This document shows positions 6,848 through 14,975 of a DNA stretch of 18,179 nt, piece after piece. Every line of letters starts with the position of its first letter. Positions within the stretch are counted from its first letter, which is position 1. The DNA is from JAVBKB01 sp031554275. GTDB taxonomy: Bacteria; Bacillota; Bacilli; JARBTR01. Where the stretch lies: assembly GCA_031554275.1 (NCBI GenBank), contig JAVBKB010000049.1:1-18179 (forward strand). Reading direction: 5' to 3'. The notes under the pieces are model-generated. The model saw only the letters and a list, made by a program, of their open reading frames with translations, made no database searches and was not told where the DNA came from. The position numbers and the translations under genes were made by a program.

Positions 6848-7198
6848 ATGCATGAAATGGCTTTAATGGGTGATATTATTCAGCTTGTATGGGATGACGC
6901 TCAAAAGAAAGAGTTTTCTACAATTAATAAGATTGATCTTTTGGTTGGTGTTTTGAGCCAAGCGATGCCAGATGCGCTAGATATGGCATTCTTAGTGTAT
7001 AAAGAACAGCATCCTAATATTTTATCTAAAGAAGCTGTTCTTGAGATTGAGATTGAAGAGGCAGTTGCTAAGTGCGTGATTTGTGAGCATGAGTATATAC
7101 CTGATCAAAGGATAACAATTTGCCCAGGGTGTGGCGTTCCATCAGGTAATTTATTGAAAGGCGAATCTTTTCAAGTGATTTCGTATGAAGGGAGTTAA
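6848..7198 (+). CDS. hypA: Hydrogenase nickel incorporation protein HypA
   Basis: HypA is the nickel and zinc metallochaperone that works with HypB to load nickel into the HyaB precursor. The chosen start is ATG 6848, giving MHEMALMGDI: the HypA N-terminus with His2, which binds nickel with the amino terminus, must be MHE. The frame extends upstream to a TTG at 6806, but that lies in the palindromic element. The structural zinc site is C76-x2-C79 and C92-x2-C95. At 116 residues the length is normal. The ribosome binding site is weak (GGTGA at 6839-6843, close to the start), so translation may be modest. It is 4 bp before hypB. Confidence 0.94.
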   Translation: MHEMALMGDIIQLVWDDAQKKEFSTINKIDLLVGVLSQAMPDALDMAFLVYKEQHPNILSKEAVLEIEIEEAVAKCVICEHEYIPDQRITICPGCGVPSGNLLKGESFQVISYEGS

Positions 7199-7202
7199 GT
7201 AG

Positions 7203-7772
7203 ATGAAGATAGAATTGCGAACTGATGTGTTAACGAACAACAATGTTGCGGCTGATTACAATCGTGATTTGTTTACGAAAACCAAGACCCTTGTAATCAA
7301 TTTAATGAGCTCTCCTGGAGCTGGAAAGACGACCCTATTAGTTGAAACAATCAAATGTCTAGCAGCAGATTATAAGATTGCAGTAATTGAAGGCGACCTT
7401 GCAACTAGCAGAGACGCTGATCGCATTAGAGAAACTGGCGCACAAGCTGTGCAAATCAATACACATGGTGGCTGTCACTTGGATGCAAGAATGGTTGCGG
7501 CTGTGTTACCAGAGTTTAACTTTGAAGAAATTGATATTTTGTTCATTGAAAATGTTGGCAACCTCGTTTGCCCATCAGGATACGATTTGGGGCAAACACA
7601 TAAGGTAGCGGTACTGAGTGTGCCTGAGGGAAATGACAAAATCCCTAAATATCCAACAATGTTTATGAGAACAGAACTTGTTTTAATAAATAAAATTGAC
7701 ATTCTACCATTTGTAGATTTTAGTATCCAAGAGGCGGAAACAGATCTTCAAGCAATTAATGCGAATTCCTAA
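7203..7772 (+). CDS. hypB: Hydrogenase nickel incorporation GTPase HypB, truncated by an in-frame stop
   Basis: HypB is the SIMIBI-class GTPase that supplies nickel with HypA. The 189 residues show the P-loop SSPGAGKT (36-43), the metal site C91-H92 (GGCHLDA) with C123, and NKID (163-166). It has no His-rich N-terminal stretch. The reading stops at TAA 7770-7772 after DLQAINANS. The next 27 codons in the same frame read ILSLSARTGEG and then EQWISW, the expected HypB C-terminus, up to TAG 7854-7856 overlapping hypF. The protein as read therefore lacks the guanine-binding SAxTGEG (G5) segment and last helix. This looks like a nonsense mutation or a sequencing error. An AAGGGAG site precedes the ATG. 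Confidence 0.9.
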   Translation: MKIELRTDVLTNNNVAADYNRDLFTKTKTLVINLMSSPGAGKTTLLVETIKCLAADYKIAVIEGDLATSRDADRIRETGAQAVQINTHGGCHLDARMVAAVLPEFNFEEIDILFIENVGNLVCPSGYDLGQTHKVAVLSVPEGNDKIPKYPTMFMRTELVLINKIDILPFVDFSIQEAETDLQAINANS

Positions 7773-7856
7773 ATCCTTTCACTTTCTGCAAGGACTGGTG
7801 AAGGTATTGAACAATGGATTTCATGGATAAGGGATGCATATAAGAAATGTCTGTAG
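7773..7856 (+). pseudogene. hypB: Detached C-terminal segment of hypB
   Basis: These 84 bases stay in the hypB frame after the TAA and encode the conserved HypB end: SARTGEG, the EQW helix and a final DAYKKCL before TAG. No start codon or ribosome binding site would let it be made on its own. The original stop overlaps the hypF start (ATG 7847), so intact hypB was probably translationally coupled to hypF. Confidence 0.85.
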
Positions 7857-10096
7857 CGATTCACGTATCGGTAAATGGTAGAGTTCAAGGTGTTGGGTTT
7901 CGTCCTTTCATTTTTGCTTTGGCTGATCAATATCATATTCTTGGAACAGTTCAAAACAATATGGATGGTGTCAAAATTCATGCGGAAAGTACTGACGAAA
8001 GTATCCTAGACTCCTTTGTGAATGATATAAAAACAAAGGCGCCTAGGCTTTCGAAAATTTCTGAGATTTATCATCAAGCAGTACCGTTTCAGGGGTTTCA
8101 AGAGTTTTTGATTATTCCAAGTGATCCGACTGGAAATTCTTCACTGGTTATTCCCATAGATGCTGCAGTTTGTGATGACTGCCTTTCTGAAATGAATGAC
8201 CCAAATAATTTCCGGTTTCAATACCCCTTCATTAACTGTACACAATGTGGTCCTAGATATACCATCATAGATCGCTTGCCATATGATAGACCTGTGACTT
8301 CTATGCACAGTTTTCCGATGTGCGATGACTGTGCGAAGGAATATCTTGATCCAATGAATCGGCGTCACCATGCACAACCAATTGCTTGCCCAAAATGTGG
8401 TCCGCGATTAACGCTGATAGATATCACTGGACAATCAGTTCCGGGGGATCCGGTTGCTGAAACCAGAAGGCTTATTCAAGCGGGGAAGATTGTTGCTATC
8501 AAAGGGTTAGGTGGATATCATTTATGTTGTGATGCTACAAATGATGATGCAGTTACCTGTTTGCGGGAACGAAAGGATCGCCCTAAGCGACCACTTGCCA
8601 TCATGGCATCTTCTGTGAAGACCGCCAAGCTAATTGCCTGGATGAATTCATTTGAAGAATCCATATTCTCTTCACCTGAATCACCTATCATTCTGTTAGA
8701 AATAAATGTAGAGGGAATTGCAGCGATTTCACCAATTGTTGCCCCTGATATGAACAAGATTGGTATCATGTTACCATACACTCCATTACATCATTTGCTA
8801 CTTGACGATCAGGAGCTACCCTTTATAGTGGCTACTAGCGCAAACCCTTCCGGTTTGCCAATACTCTATGAGGATTCTAAGGCAACAGATTATCTTTCTA
8901 GCATTGCTGACTACATTCTTTTGCATAATCGAGAAATTTTGCACCCAATTGATGATTCCGTTGTCGAATGTAATGAATATGACATTTCGATTATTCGACG
9001 GTCACGTGGGTTTGCACCTGATCCGATTTCTGCTTCAATTAATGTAGATGGAATGGTGGCGTTTGGTGGGCAGATGAAAAACACTTTTGCCATTGGTCGT
9101 GAAAAGCAAATCATTATTGGACCTCATATTGGTGAGATGAACCATCTTGAGATGGAAGAGCATTTTTCAAAAGAATTAAATCATTTACTAACGTGGACGA
9201 ACATTGAGAAGAAAATAGCCGTCATTGACATGCATCCACTCTATGCAACTAGAAATATTGCGAAGAGTTATCGGTTTAACCAAGTTATAGAAGTGCAGCA
9301 TCATCATGCGCATATGGCTGGTTGTATGGAAGAGAATCAAATTGATGAAGATTGCTATGGAATTATTCTTGATGGTACTGGTTATGGATTAGACGGTAAG
9401 ATTTGGGGTTTCGAGATTTTTGAAGGAAACAAACAAACATTCAGTCGAATCGCTCATTTAGCTTACTCACCATTACCAGGAGGTGATAAAGCCATTCAAG
9501 AACCATGGCGAAACGCTACTGGACTGTTAATTAGTATGTTTTCAGATAATGGTGTGTCCATTGCCAAGCAACTATTTCCGTCCAAAATGAAACAGATTGA
9601 GATTATAAATGAAATGATTAAACAAGGTGTTAATTCACCCTTAGCTGGCACTTGTGGCAGGCTTTATGATGCAGTTGCTGCGATTCTTGGCTTTTGCGAA
9701 ATAAGCACATACGATGGCGAGGCTGCAATTCATCTTTCTGAAAATGCAGTTGATTCTGGTAGTGCATACCCGTTTGAATGGCGTAACAATGAGCTCTGTC
9801 TTCAAGAAATGATCATGGAAATAATACTTGATAAAGAACAGGGAGTGCCCACCACTTTAATTGCAGGTAAATTCCAACGAACTATCGTTACTGCAATTGT
9901 GGATAAAATGGCGCAGCTTCTTCCGAAAAAGGTAGTTTTATCCGGGGGTAGTTTCCATAATCAATTTCTACTAAATCAAGTTAAAATAGAGTTAAAGAAA
10001 CTAAAGTTTGATGTTTTTCACCATTCTCAAGTTCCGACTGGAGATGGCGGGTTGGCTTTCGGACAGATGATTGTCGCTGCAAGTCAACTACAATAG
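7847..10096 (+). CDS. hypF: Carbamoyltransferase HypF
   Basis: HypF uses carbamoyl phosphate and ATP to make carbamoyl-AMP and transfers the carbamoyl group to HypE, the source of the CN ligands. The 749 residues have the full domain set. An acylphosphatase-like domain (1-90) has GRVQGVGFRP with Arg19 and a conserved Asn37. Two zinc-finger pairs follow: C109-x2-C112 with C131-x2-C134, and C159-x2-C162 with C181-x2-C184. A YrdC-like domain spans about 200-385, and a Kae1-like C-terminal domain contains HHHAH (about 485-489) and GGDKAIQEPWRNA. The ATG at 7847 has only AAGGGA 12 bp upstream and overlaps the old hypB stop, so the premature stop in hypB may reduce its translation. Confidence 0.95.
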   Translation: MSVAIHVSVNGRVQGVGFRPFIFALADQYHILGTVQNNMDGVKIHAESTDESILDSFVNDIKTKAPRLSKISEIYHQAVPFQGFQEFLIIPSDPTGNSSLVIPIDAAVCDDCLSEMNDPNNFRFQYPFINCTQCGPRYTIIDRLPYDRPVTSMHSFPMCDDCAKEYLDPMNRRHHAQPIACPKCGPRLTLIDITGQSVPGDPVAETRRLIQAGKIVAIKGLGGYHLCCDATNDDAVTCLRERKDRPKRPLAIMASSVKTAKLIAWMNSFEESIFSSPESPIILLEINVEGIAAISPIVAPDMNKIGIMLPYTPLHHLLLDDQELPFIVATSANPSGLPILYEDSKATDYLSSIADYILLHNREILHPIDDSVVECNEYDISIIRRSRGFAPDPISASINVDGMVAFGGQMKNTFAIGREKQIIIGPHIGEMNHLEMEEHFSKELNHLLTWTNIEKKIAVIDMHPLYATRNIAKSYRFNQVIEVQHHHAHMAGCMEENQIDEDCYGIILDGTGYGLDGKIWGFEIFEGNKQTFSRIAHLAYSPLPGGDKAIQEPWRNATGLLISMFSDNGVSIAKQLFPSKMKQIEIINEMIKQGVNSPLAGTCGRLYDAVAAILGFCEISTYDGEAAIHLSENAVDSGSAYPFEWRNNELCLQEMIMEIILDKEQGVPTTLIAGKFQRTIVTAIVDKMAQLLPKKVVLSGGSFHNQFLLNQVKIELKKLKFDVFHHSQVPTGDGGLAFGQMIVAASQLQ

Positions 10097-10111
10097 ATTG
10101 GGGGAGTAGAC

Positions 10112-10384
10112 ATGTGTGTAGGAGTTCCAGCAAAGGTATTGGAGAGAGATGAGTACCAAGCAACAGTTGATGTGATGGGTTCGCAAATGAAGGTAGGGAT
10201 TATCTTTGTTGATGAAGTAAAAGTTGGTGACTATGTTATCGTTCATGCTGGGCAGGCAATGTCAATTATCGATGAGCAACATGCTTTAGATAGTTTGGAA
10301 ACTTGGAATGATATTGTTGATGCTAGAGAAAAAGGCTTACCTGTGCCTGTTGCCGACAATAATCCAGTAGTTAACCGACCATAG
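10112..10384 (+). CDS. hypC: Hydrogenase assembly chaperone HypC
   Basis: HypC carries the Fe(CN)2CO unit with HypD and hands it to the large-subunit precursor. The protein begins MCVGVPAKV; Cys2, exposed after Met removal, is the essential iron ligand. The OB-fold core and the conserved H45-AGQAMSI segment are present. At 90 residues it is normal for the family, with a short acidic and proline-containing tail. A GGGGGAG ribosome binding site precedes the ATG. It lies 15 bp after hypF and 32 bp before hypD. Confidence 0.95.
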   Translation: MCVGVPAKVLERDEYQATVDVMGSQMKVGIIFVDEVKVGDYVIVHAGQAMSIIDEQHALDSLETWNDIVDAREKGLPVPVADNNPVVNRP

Positions 10385-10416
10385 TTTACAAATTTACTAT
10401 ACGGAGGATAAATTGA

Positions 10417-11526
10417 ATGATAGATACATTGCATAAAATGTCTGATGCGAAACTTTCGCTTGAACTTTTAAATAAGGTAAAAGAAGTTTCAACACGTTTT
10501 CATGAAAAATTTGGACGAAATCCAATTCTAATGGAGGTGTGTGGTTCGCATACACAAGCATTTGCCAAATCAGGTGTTAAATCTGCAATTAAGGATTACG
10601 TTCAATTAATCTCGGGACCTGGTTGCCCAGTTTGTGTAACTGATCAAACTTCAATTGATGCGATGATTGCACTTTCGAACAAGGAAAATGTGATTATTTG
10701 TACTTTTGGCGACATGATGCGCGTGCCTGGTAGCACAAACACACTGATGGAAGCCAAATCCCATGGCAAGGATATTCGGATCGTATATAGCCCAATTGAT
10801 GCTGTAGCGATTGCCAAAGAGAATCCTGATAAGGAAGTTGTTTTTTTGGGGATTGGATTTGAAACGACTATCCCACTTTTGGGTGCTTCTGTGAAAGCAG
10901 CTACCGCACAAGATGTGAGTAACTATTCGATCTGGATGAATACAAAGTTGCTAGAGCCTATTTTGCGATATTTATTGGAGTTAGGTGAAGTTCAACTAGA
11001 TGCTTTTGTATTACCTGGGCATGTTTCCATTGTTACTGGGGCAGACTTTTATCAGTTCCTTAAAGACGAATATTCGATTTCAGGTATTATTAGTGGATTT
11101 GAGTCTGTAGAATTGTTAGGCGGCTTATATCGAATAATAGAATTGGCGCTAGAGCAGAAGGCCGAGATTGTCAATGATTATCCTTTTGTTGTGACCCAGG
11201 AAGGAAATCTAGTAGCACAGTCATTAATGGCAGAATACTTTGAGGTTGTCGATGAACCTTGGCGTGGTATGGGTGTTCTACCAATGAGTGGTATGGATTT
11301 TAAACCTGTATATGATCGGTATAATGCGAAGAAAAAGTTCGAAGTTGTGATTCCTGAGGCGAAAAAGACAAAATGTAAGTGTGGAGAGATTATCAGAGGT
11401 GTGATTGAGCCACCTGATTGTCCACTCTATGGTAAAGCATGTAAACCAATCAATCCAATTGGACCTTGTATGGTTTCCTCAGAAGGAAGCTGTGCTGCTT
11501 ACTATAATTTCATGCGAGAAGTGTAG
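10417..11526 (+). CDS. hypD: Hydrogenase maturation Fe-S protein HypD
   Basis: HypD is the [4Fe-4S] scaffold on which, with HypC, the Fe(CN)2CO group is built. Key motifs are present: MEVCGSHT with Cys42, GPGCPVC (C70, C73), GFETT and PGHVSIVTG. The C-terminal cysteine region (C322, C335, C342, C351, C359) holds the cluster. At 369 residues the length is standard. The ATG at 10417 follows GGAGGA at good spacing. The order hypC-hypD-hypE is the usual one. Confidence 0.96.
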   Translation: MIDTLHKMSDAKLSLELLNKVKEVSTRFHEKFGRNPILMEVCGSHTQAFAKSGVKSAIKDYVQLISGPGCPVCVTDQTSIDAMIALSNKENVIICTFGDMMRVPGSTNTLMEAKSHGKDIRIVYSPIDAVAIAKENPDKEVVFLGIGFETTIPLLGASVKAATAQDVSNYSIWMNTKLLEPILRYLLELGEVQLDAFVLPGHVSIVTGADFYQFLKDEYSISGIISGFESVELLGGLYRIIELALEQKAEIVNDYPFVVTQEGNLVAQSLMAEYFEVVDEPWRGMGVLPMSGMDFKPVYDRYNAKKKFEVVIPEAKKTKCKCGEIIRGVIEPPDCPLYGKACKPINPIGPCMVSSEGSCAAYYNFMREV

Positions 11527-11598
11527 GTTGGTTAAAAGGCTTTGTAAACAGATTTTCGAATGGACCTTTTTCAGATGTTTTAGATAAGGAGATATTTC

Positions 11599-12600
11599 AT
11601 GGATAAAGTGATTACGATGGCACATGGTGATGGTGGCGAGCAATCGCATGCCCTCATTCAAGAAGTATTTGTTAAACCATTTTCAAGTGGAGATGAAGCA
11701 ATTTTTGATGCAGCAACATTACCATGGACTGCTAGTGAGATTGTGATTTCGACTGACTCATTTGTTGTTAAACCTGTCTTTTTTCCTGGCGGGAATATTG
11801 GTAAATTAGCGGTAACCGGTACGTTGAATGACATTTCTGTAAGTGGCGCAAAACCGCTCTACTTAACATGCGGCTTTGTTATTGAAGAGGGCTTTCCGAT
11901 AGAACAATTGAAGCAAATAGTTCAATCAATGAAAGCTGAAGCAGACAAATTTGGTGTCAAAATTGTTGCCGGGGACACGAAGGTAGTCGAAAGAGGAAGT
12001 GCTGATGGTATTTTCATCAATACAACTGGTGTTGGAATGTATACACACAAACGACCAAACCCGCGAGAGATTACTGTAGGTGATGCTGTTCTTATCAATG
12101 GAACAATTGGTGATCATGGAATTGCGATTGTTTCTGCAAGAGGTGAGTTAGGTATTTCTTCTTCAGTTGAAAGTGATTGTGCAGTACTATCGGATATGAT
12201 TGATAAGCTTCAAACAGAAATTACTTCAATCAAAATCATGCGAGACCCAACTCGGGGTGGATTGGCAACTTCACTTGTTGAAATTGCAGAAGATTTTAAT
12301 TGTAGAATCGTTCTACAGGAGCACGAAGTGCCTATCCGAGATGATGTTCATGGCGCATGCGACATCGTTGGCTTTGATCCAATGTATCTTGCGAATGAGG
12401 GTAAAGTTATCGTGATCGTCGGAAAAGAAGATGCCGATAAAGCAATTGAAATCATGAAGACTTTTGCAGCAGGTCAGAGTGCCAAGAAGATTGGTGAAGT
12501 AACTGAACTAAGCAAAGGACAATTGCTTGTTGAAACACCCCTTGGCGCTAAAAGAAGATTGTCGCGTTTAGCAGGAGTCATGCTACCACGCATTTGTTAA
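11599..12600 (+). CDS. hypE: Carbamoyl dehydratase HypE
   Basis: HypE is a PurM/ThiL-fold ATPase. It accepts the carbamoyl group from HypF on its C-terminal cysteine and dehydrates it to a thiocyanate, which gives the CN ligands of the active-site iron. The 333 residues include the N-terminal AHGDGG, the ATP-site segments ISTDSF and VAGDTKV, and MRDPTRGG. The protein ends in the diagnostic PRIC with the acceptor Cys333. AAGGAG precedes the ATG. It follows hypD by 72 bp and is the last gene before a hairpin terminator, so it closes the operon. Confidence 0.96.
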   Translation: MDKVITMAHGDGGEQSHALIQEVFVKPFSSGDEAIFDAATLPWTASEIVISTDSFVVKPVFFPGGNIGKLAVTGTLNDISVSGAKPLYLTCGFVIEEGFPIEQLKQIVQSMKAEADKFGVKIVAGDTKVVERGSADGIFINTTGVGMYTHKRPNPREITVGDAVLINGTIGDHGIAIVSARGELGISSSVESDCAVLSDMIDKLQTEITSIKIMRDPTRGGLATSLVEIAEDFNCRIVLQEHEVPIRDDVHGACDIVGFDPMYLANEGKVIVIVGKEDADKAIEIMKTFAAGQSAKKIGEVTELSKGQLLVETPLGAKRRLSRLAGVMLPRIC

Positions 12601-12641
12601 TTACTTTACTAATTTTTAAAAAAATACAAATAATACGAATT

Positions 12642-12671
12642 ACAGATGTTAGTAAATGGAACATCTGTTTT
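12642..12671 (+). terminator. Terminator after hypE
   Basis: ACAGATGTT (12642-12650) and AACATCTGT (12660-12668) form a perfect 9-bp stem with a 9-nt loop, followed by TTTTCATT. The T tract is short but the placement after hypE and before the degV promoter fits an operon end. Confidence 0.7.
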
Positions 12672-12686
12672 CATTATAAAAATGGC

Positions 12687-12716
12687 TTGTGGTCTGGATT
12701 TGCTAGTGTGTATAAT
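12687..12716 (+). promoter_or_regulatory. Probable promoter of degV
   Basis: A perfect TATAAT at 12711-12716 has TTGTGG (12687-12692) 18 bp upstream. It lies between the hypE terminator and degV, leaving a leader of about 25 nt. Confidence 0.55.
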
Positions 12717-12746
12717 GTAGTTAGAATAACGAGATGAGGTTGCTTA

Positions 12747-13583
12747 ATGATAAAAATTGTTACAGACTCAACACTTGATTTAGATCATGATTTTTTGAAA
12801 GAATTGGATGTCACTGTTGTGCCATTATTGGTAACCGTTAAGGGTACTACCTATCGTGATGGCGTTGACATTACAAATTCTGAATTCATGAATATTATGG
12901 CTCAATCAGATGAACTTCCGAAAAGTTCTCAACCACCTATTGGTCAATTCTTGGAAACATTTAATGCACTCGGTGCGGATGGCAGTGAAGTTTTGTCCAT
13001 TAATTTAACCGACCGAATGAGTGGTACATATCAGTCTGCTTGCGCTGCTGCTAACATGTCTGATGCAAAAGTGACAGTGCATAATTCAAGTTACATTTCA
13101 CAAGCACTTGGTTTTCAGGTGAAAGAGGCAGTTTCACTTGCCAAAAAAGGGTTAAAAATCGATGCAATTATTGAACGTTTAGAGCAAGTTCGTAAGAATA
13201 CTTCTTTGTATATTGTTGTTGATAAATTAGAAAACCTTGCAAAAGGTGGTCGTATTGGTAAAGGTGCTGCATTTATTGGATCACTCCTGAATATTAAACC
13301 AATTGCCTCATTAGAAAACGGCGAGTATACACCAGTTGCAAAAGTAAGAAACTATAGTCAAGTGATTAAGTTTCTAGCAGCAAGATTCGCAGAGGAAGTG
13401 AAAGGGAAAACCATTAAATATGTGGGTATTTCACATGCTGATGGATTAGAGCATGCACACAGTTTATGCGAAGCTGTTAAGGATATCATTAGTAAAGATC
13501 GTATCAATATCTTTCCAACAACTTCTGTAATTAGCACGCATACTGGTCCTGGTGCAATCGCTTTTATGTATATGGCAGAGTAG
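12747..13583 (+). CDS. DegV family fatty-acid-binding protein
   Basis: DegV (FakB-like) proteins are cytoplasmic two-domain proteins that bind a single fatty acid; FakB members present it to the kinase FakA for phospholipid use. The 278 residues start with the typical MIKIVTDSTLDL. They contain the SSQP motif (PKSSQPPIGQF), the RMSGTYQSA helix start, and the KLENLAKGGRIG and LLNIKPI segments of the C-terminal domain. The length matches the family. It has its own promoter and terminator, so it appears monocistronic and unrelated to the hydrogenase operon. Which fatty acid it binds, and whether it works with a FakA kinase, cannot be told here. Confidence 0.92.
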   Translation: MIKIVTDSTLDLDHDFLKELDVTVVPLLVTVKGTTYRDGVDITNSEFMNIMAQSDELPKSSQPPIGQFLETFNALGADGSEVLSINLTDRMSGTYQSACAAANMSDAKVTVHNSSYISQALGFQVKEAVSLAKKGLKIDAIIERLEQVRKNTSLYIVVDKLENLAKGGRIGKGAAFIGSLLNIKPIASLENGEYTPVAKVRNYSQVIKFLAARFAEEVKGKTIKYVGISHADGLEHAHSLCEAVKDIISKDRINIFPTTSVISTHTGPGAIAFMYMAE

Positions 13584-13602
13584 AATATTACAATAAATTA
13601 TC

Positions 13603-13659
13603 ATGCTGATATTTGAAAATGGCTTTAGAATTTGCTGTTTTCAAAATGTCAGCATTTTT
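13603..13659 (+). terminator. Terminator after degV
   Basis: A long stem begins with ATGCTGA at 13603 and closes with TCAGCAT ending at 13655. It includes a second block GAAAA/TTTTC and a one-base bulge, with an 18-nt loop, and TTTTT follows at 13655-13659. It is a clear intrinsic terminator. Confidence 0.8.
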
Positions 13660-13835
13660 GTTATGATGAAGTTATTCTTAGAGCATAATGACGTAGTGGT
13701 TTGCTTTTACTACTACAAACTGTACTTTTCCTTTAGCTCTGTTTAATCTAGAGTCAGGATAAGGCAAGCTTAATTGAAAATACTGGGTTTATTGAATCAA
13801 AATAGACATAGGATAATTTGAAAAGGATGTTCAAC

Positions 13836-14894
13836 ATGTATTTCGATCTTCATGAAACTGCATTAGAGCGAATAAATGGCATTGATACAAAAGCATTTCA
13901 AGTAGCAAGAGTTCTCAGTTGCTATCGTAATATTTATAAGATCAAAACTGAAACAAGTGAACAATTGGCAAAGCTTTCAGGAAAGATGTCCTACCAAATT
14001 GATAGGGAAGAGGATTTACCAGCTGTTGGCGACTATGTGTTGGTGACCCAAACCAATTGTGAAGATGATGCAATCATTCATGAGATTCTGCCAAGAAAAA
14101 GTAAACTTTCTCGCGCAAAAGCAGGTACTGCATTTGGGGAACAACTCATCGCAGCGAATGTCGATTACTGCATTATTGTGATGGCACTGAATGATGATTT
14201 CAATATTCGGAGGTTGGAACGATATATTGTTGCAATCTGGGAGAGCGGTGCTGCGCCAATCATTTTGTTAAATAAAGAAGACCTTTGCTTGGATCTCGCT
14301 GAAAAGGTTTCAGCAGCAGAGCAGGTTGCATTTGGAGTGCCAATTATCACAACTAACGCAACAGACCGTGACAAAATGCAACAATTTGCTGCTTCATTAG
14401 AACCCAACAAAACCTACGTTTTAGTGGGTTCATCTGGCGTGGGGAAATCAACCATCACAAACTACATCTTAGGAAGAGAAGCACAAACAACTCGTGAAAC
14501 GAGAGAAGGAGATGGAAAAGGAAAACACACGACAACAACACGAGATTTATTCTATACGGAAAATGGAGTCTGCTTAATTGATACGCCAGGAATGAGAGAG
14601 TTTGCGCTTTTTGGCTCAGAAGAGGGAGTTTCAATCGGTTTTGGTGAAGTAGAGCAAATTGCAGACCAGTGTCAATTTAAGGACTGCACACATTCGAATG
14701 AGCCTAATTGTGCGATACAAAAAGCGATTTCAGAAGGCGTGTTAGATGCTGATCGCTATCAAAGCTACCTGAAGCTGCAACGTGAAGAGGCATACGCGCT
14801 TCGGAAATCGGATATTAAGCTGCAGTTAGAAGAGAAAAAAAAGTGGAAGCAGATTCATAAGGATTATCATTCAAGAATCCAAAAGAAAAGATAA
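13836..14894 (+). CDS. rsgA: Ribosome small-subunit-dependent GTPase A (RsgA/YloQ family)
   Basis: RsgA is a circularly permuted GTPase that checks late maturation of the 30S subunit. The visible parts, in the permuted order, are an N-terminal OB-fold, the G4 motif NKED, the G1 P-loop GSSGVGKST (198-206), KGKHTTTTR, and DTPG (G3). The zinc site is C279-x4-C284-x-H286-x5-C292, and the tail is basic and helical. The start is ATG 13836, placed 8 bp after AGGA. In-frame TTG 13818 and ATG 13827 lie at or before that site. At 352 residues it is longer than the roughly 300 of B. subtilis YloQ, so it may be a second paralogue. An MFS gene follows by 81 bp. Confidence 0.9.
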   Translation: MYFDLHETALERINGIDTKAFQVARVLSCYRNIYKIKTETSEQLAKLSGKMSYQIDREEDLPAVGDYVLVTQTNCEDDAIIHEILPRKSKLSRAKAGTAFGEQLIAANVDYCIIVMALNDDFNIRRLERYIVAIWESGAAPIILLNKEDLCLDLAEKVSAAEQVAFGVPIITTNATDRDKMQQFAASLEPNKTYVLVGSSGVGKSTITNYILGREAQTTRETREGDGKGKHTTTTRDLFYTENGVCLIDTPGMREFALFGSEEGVSIGFGEVEQIADQCQFKDCTHSNEPNCAIQKAISEGVLDADRYQSYLKLQREEAYALRKSDIKLQLEEKKKWKQIHKDYHSRIQKKR

Positions 14895-14975
14895 ACAAAT
14901 GGTCAGTTTAAATCATGATGGAGATTTTGAATCATCACTTGCTAAGGTCAAGTAGCAAACTTTAAGGAGCTCTAG

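Noticed and set aside
7770..7772. Programmed readthrough or recoding of the hypB TAA
   Set aside because: TAA followed by A is an efficient stop context and there is no visible stimulatory structure, so a nonsense mutation or sequence error is more likely.
13661..13835. Promoter or leader RNA before the rsgA-type gene (TTATGA 13661, CATAAT 13684, small GTAGT/ACTAC stem)
   Set aside because: The -35 is poor and the stems are short; a promoter must exist after the degV terminator but I cannot place it with confidence.
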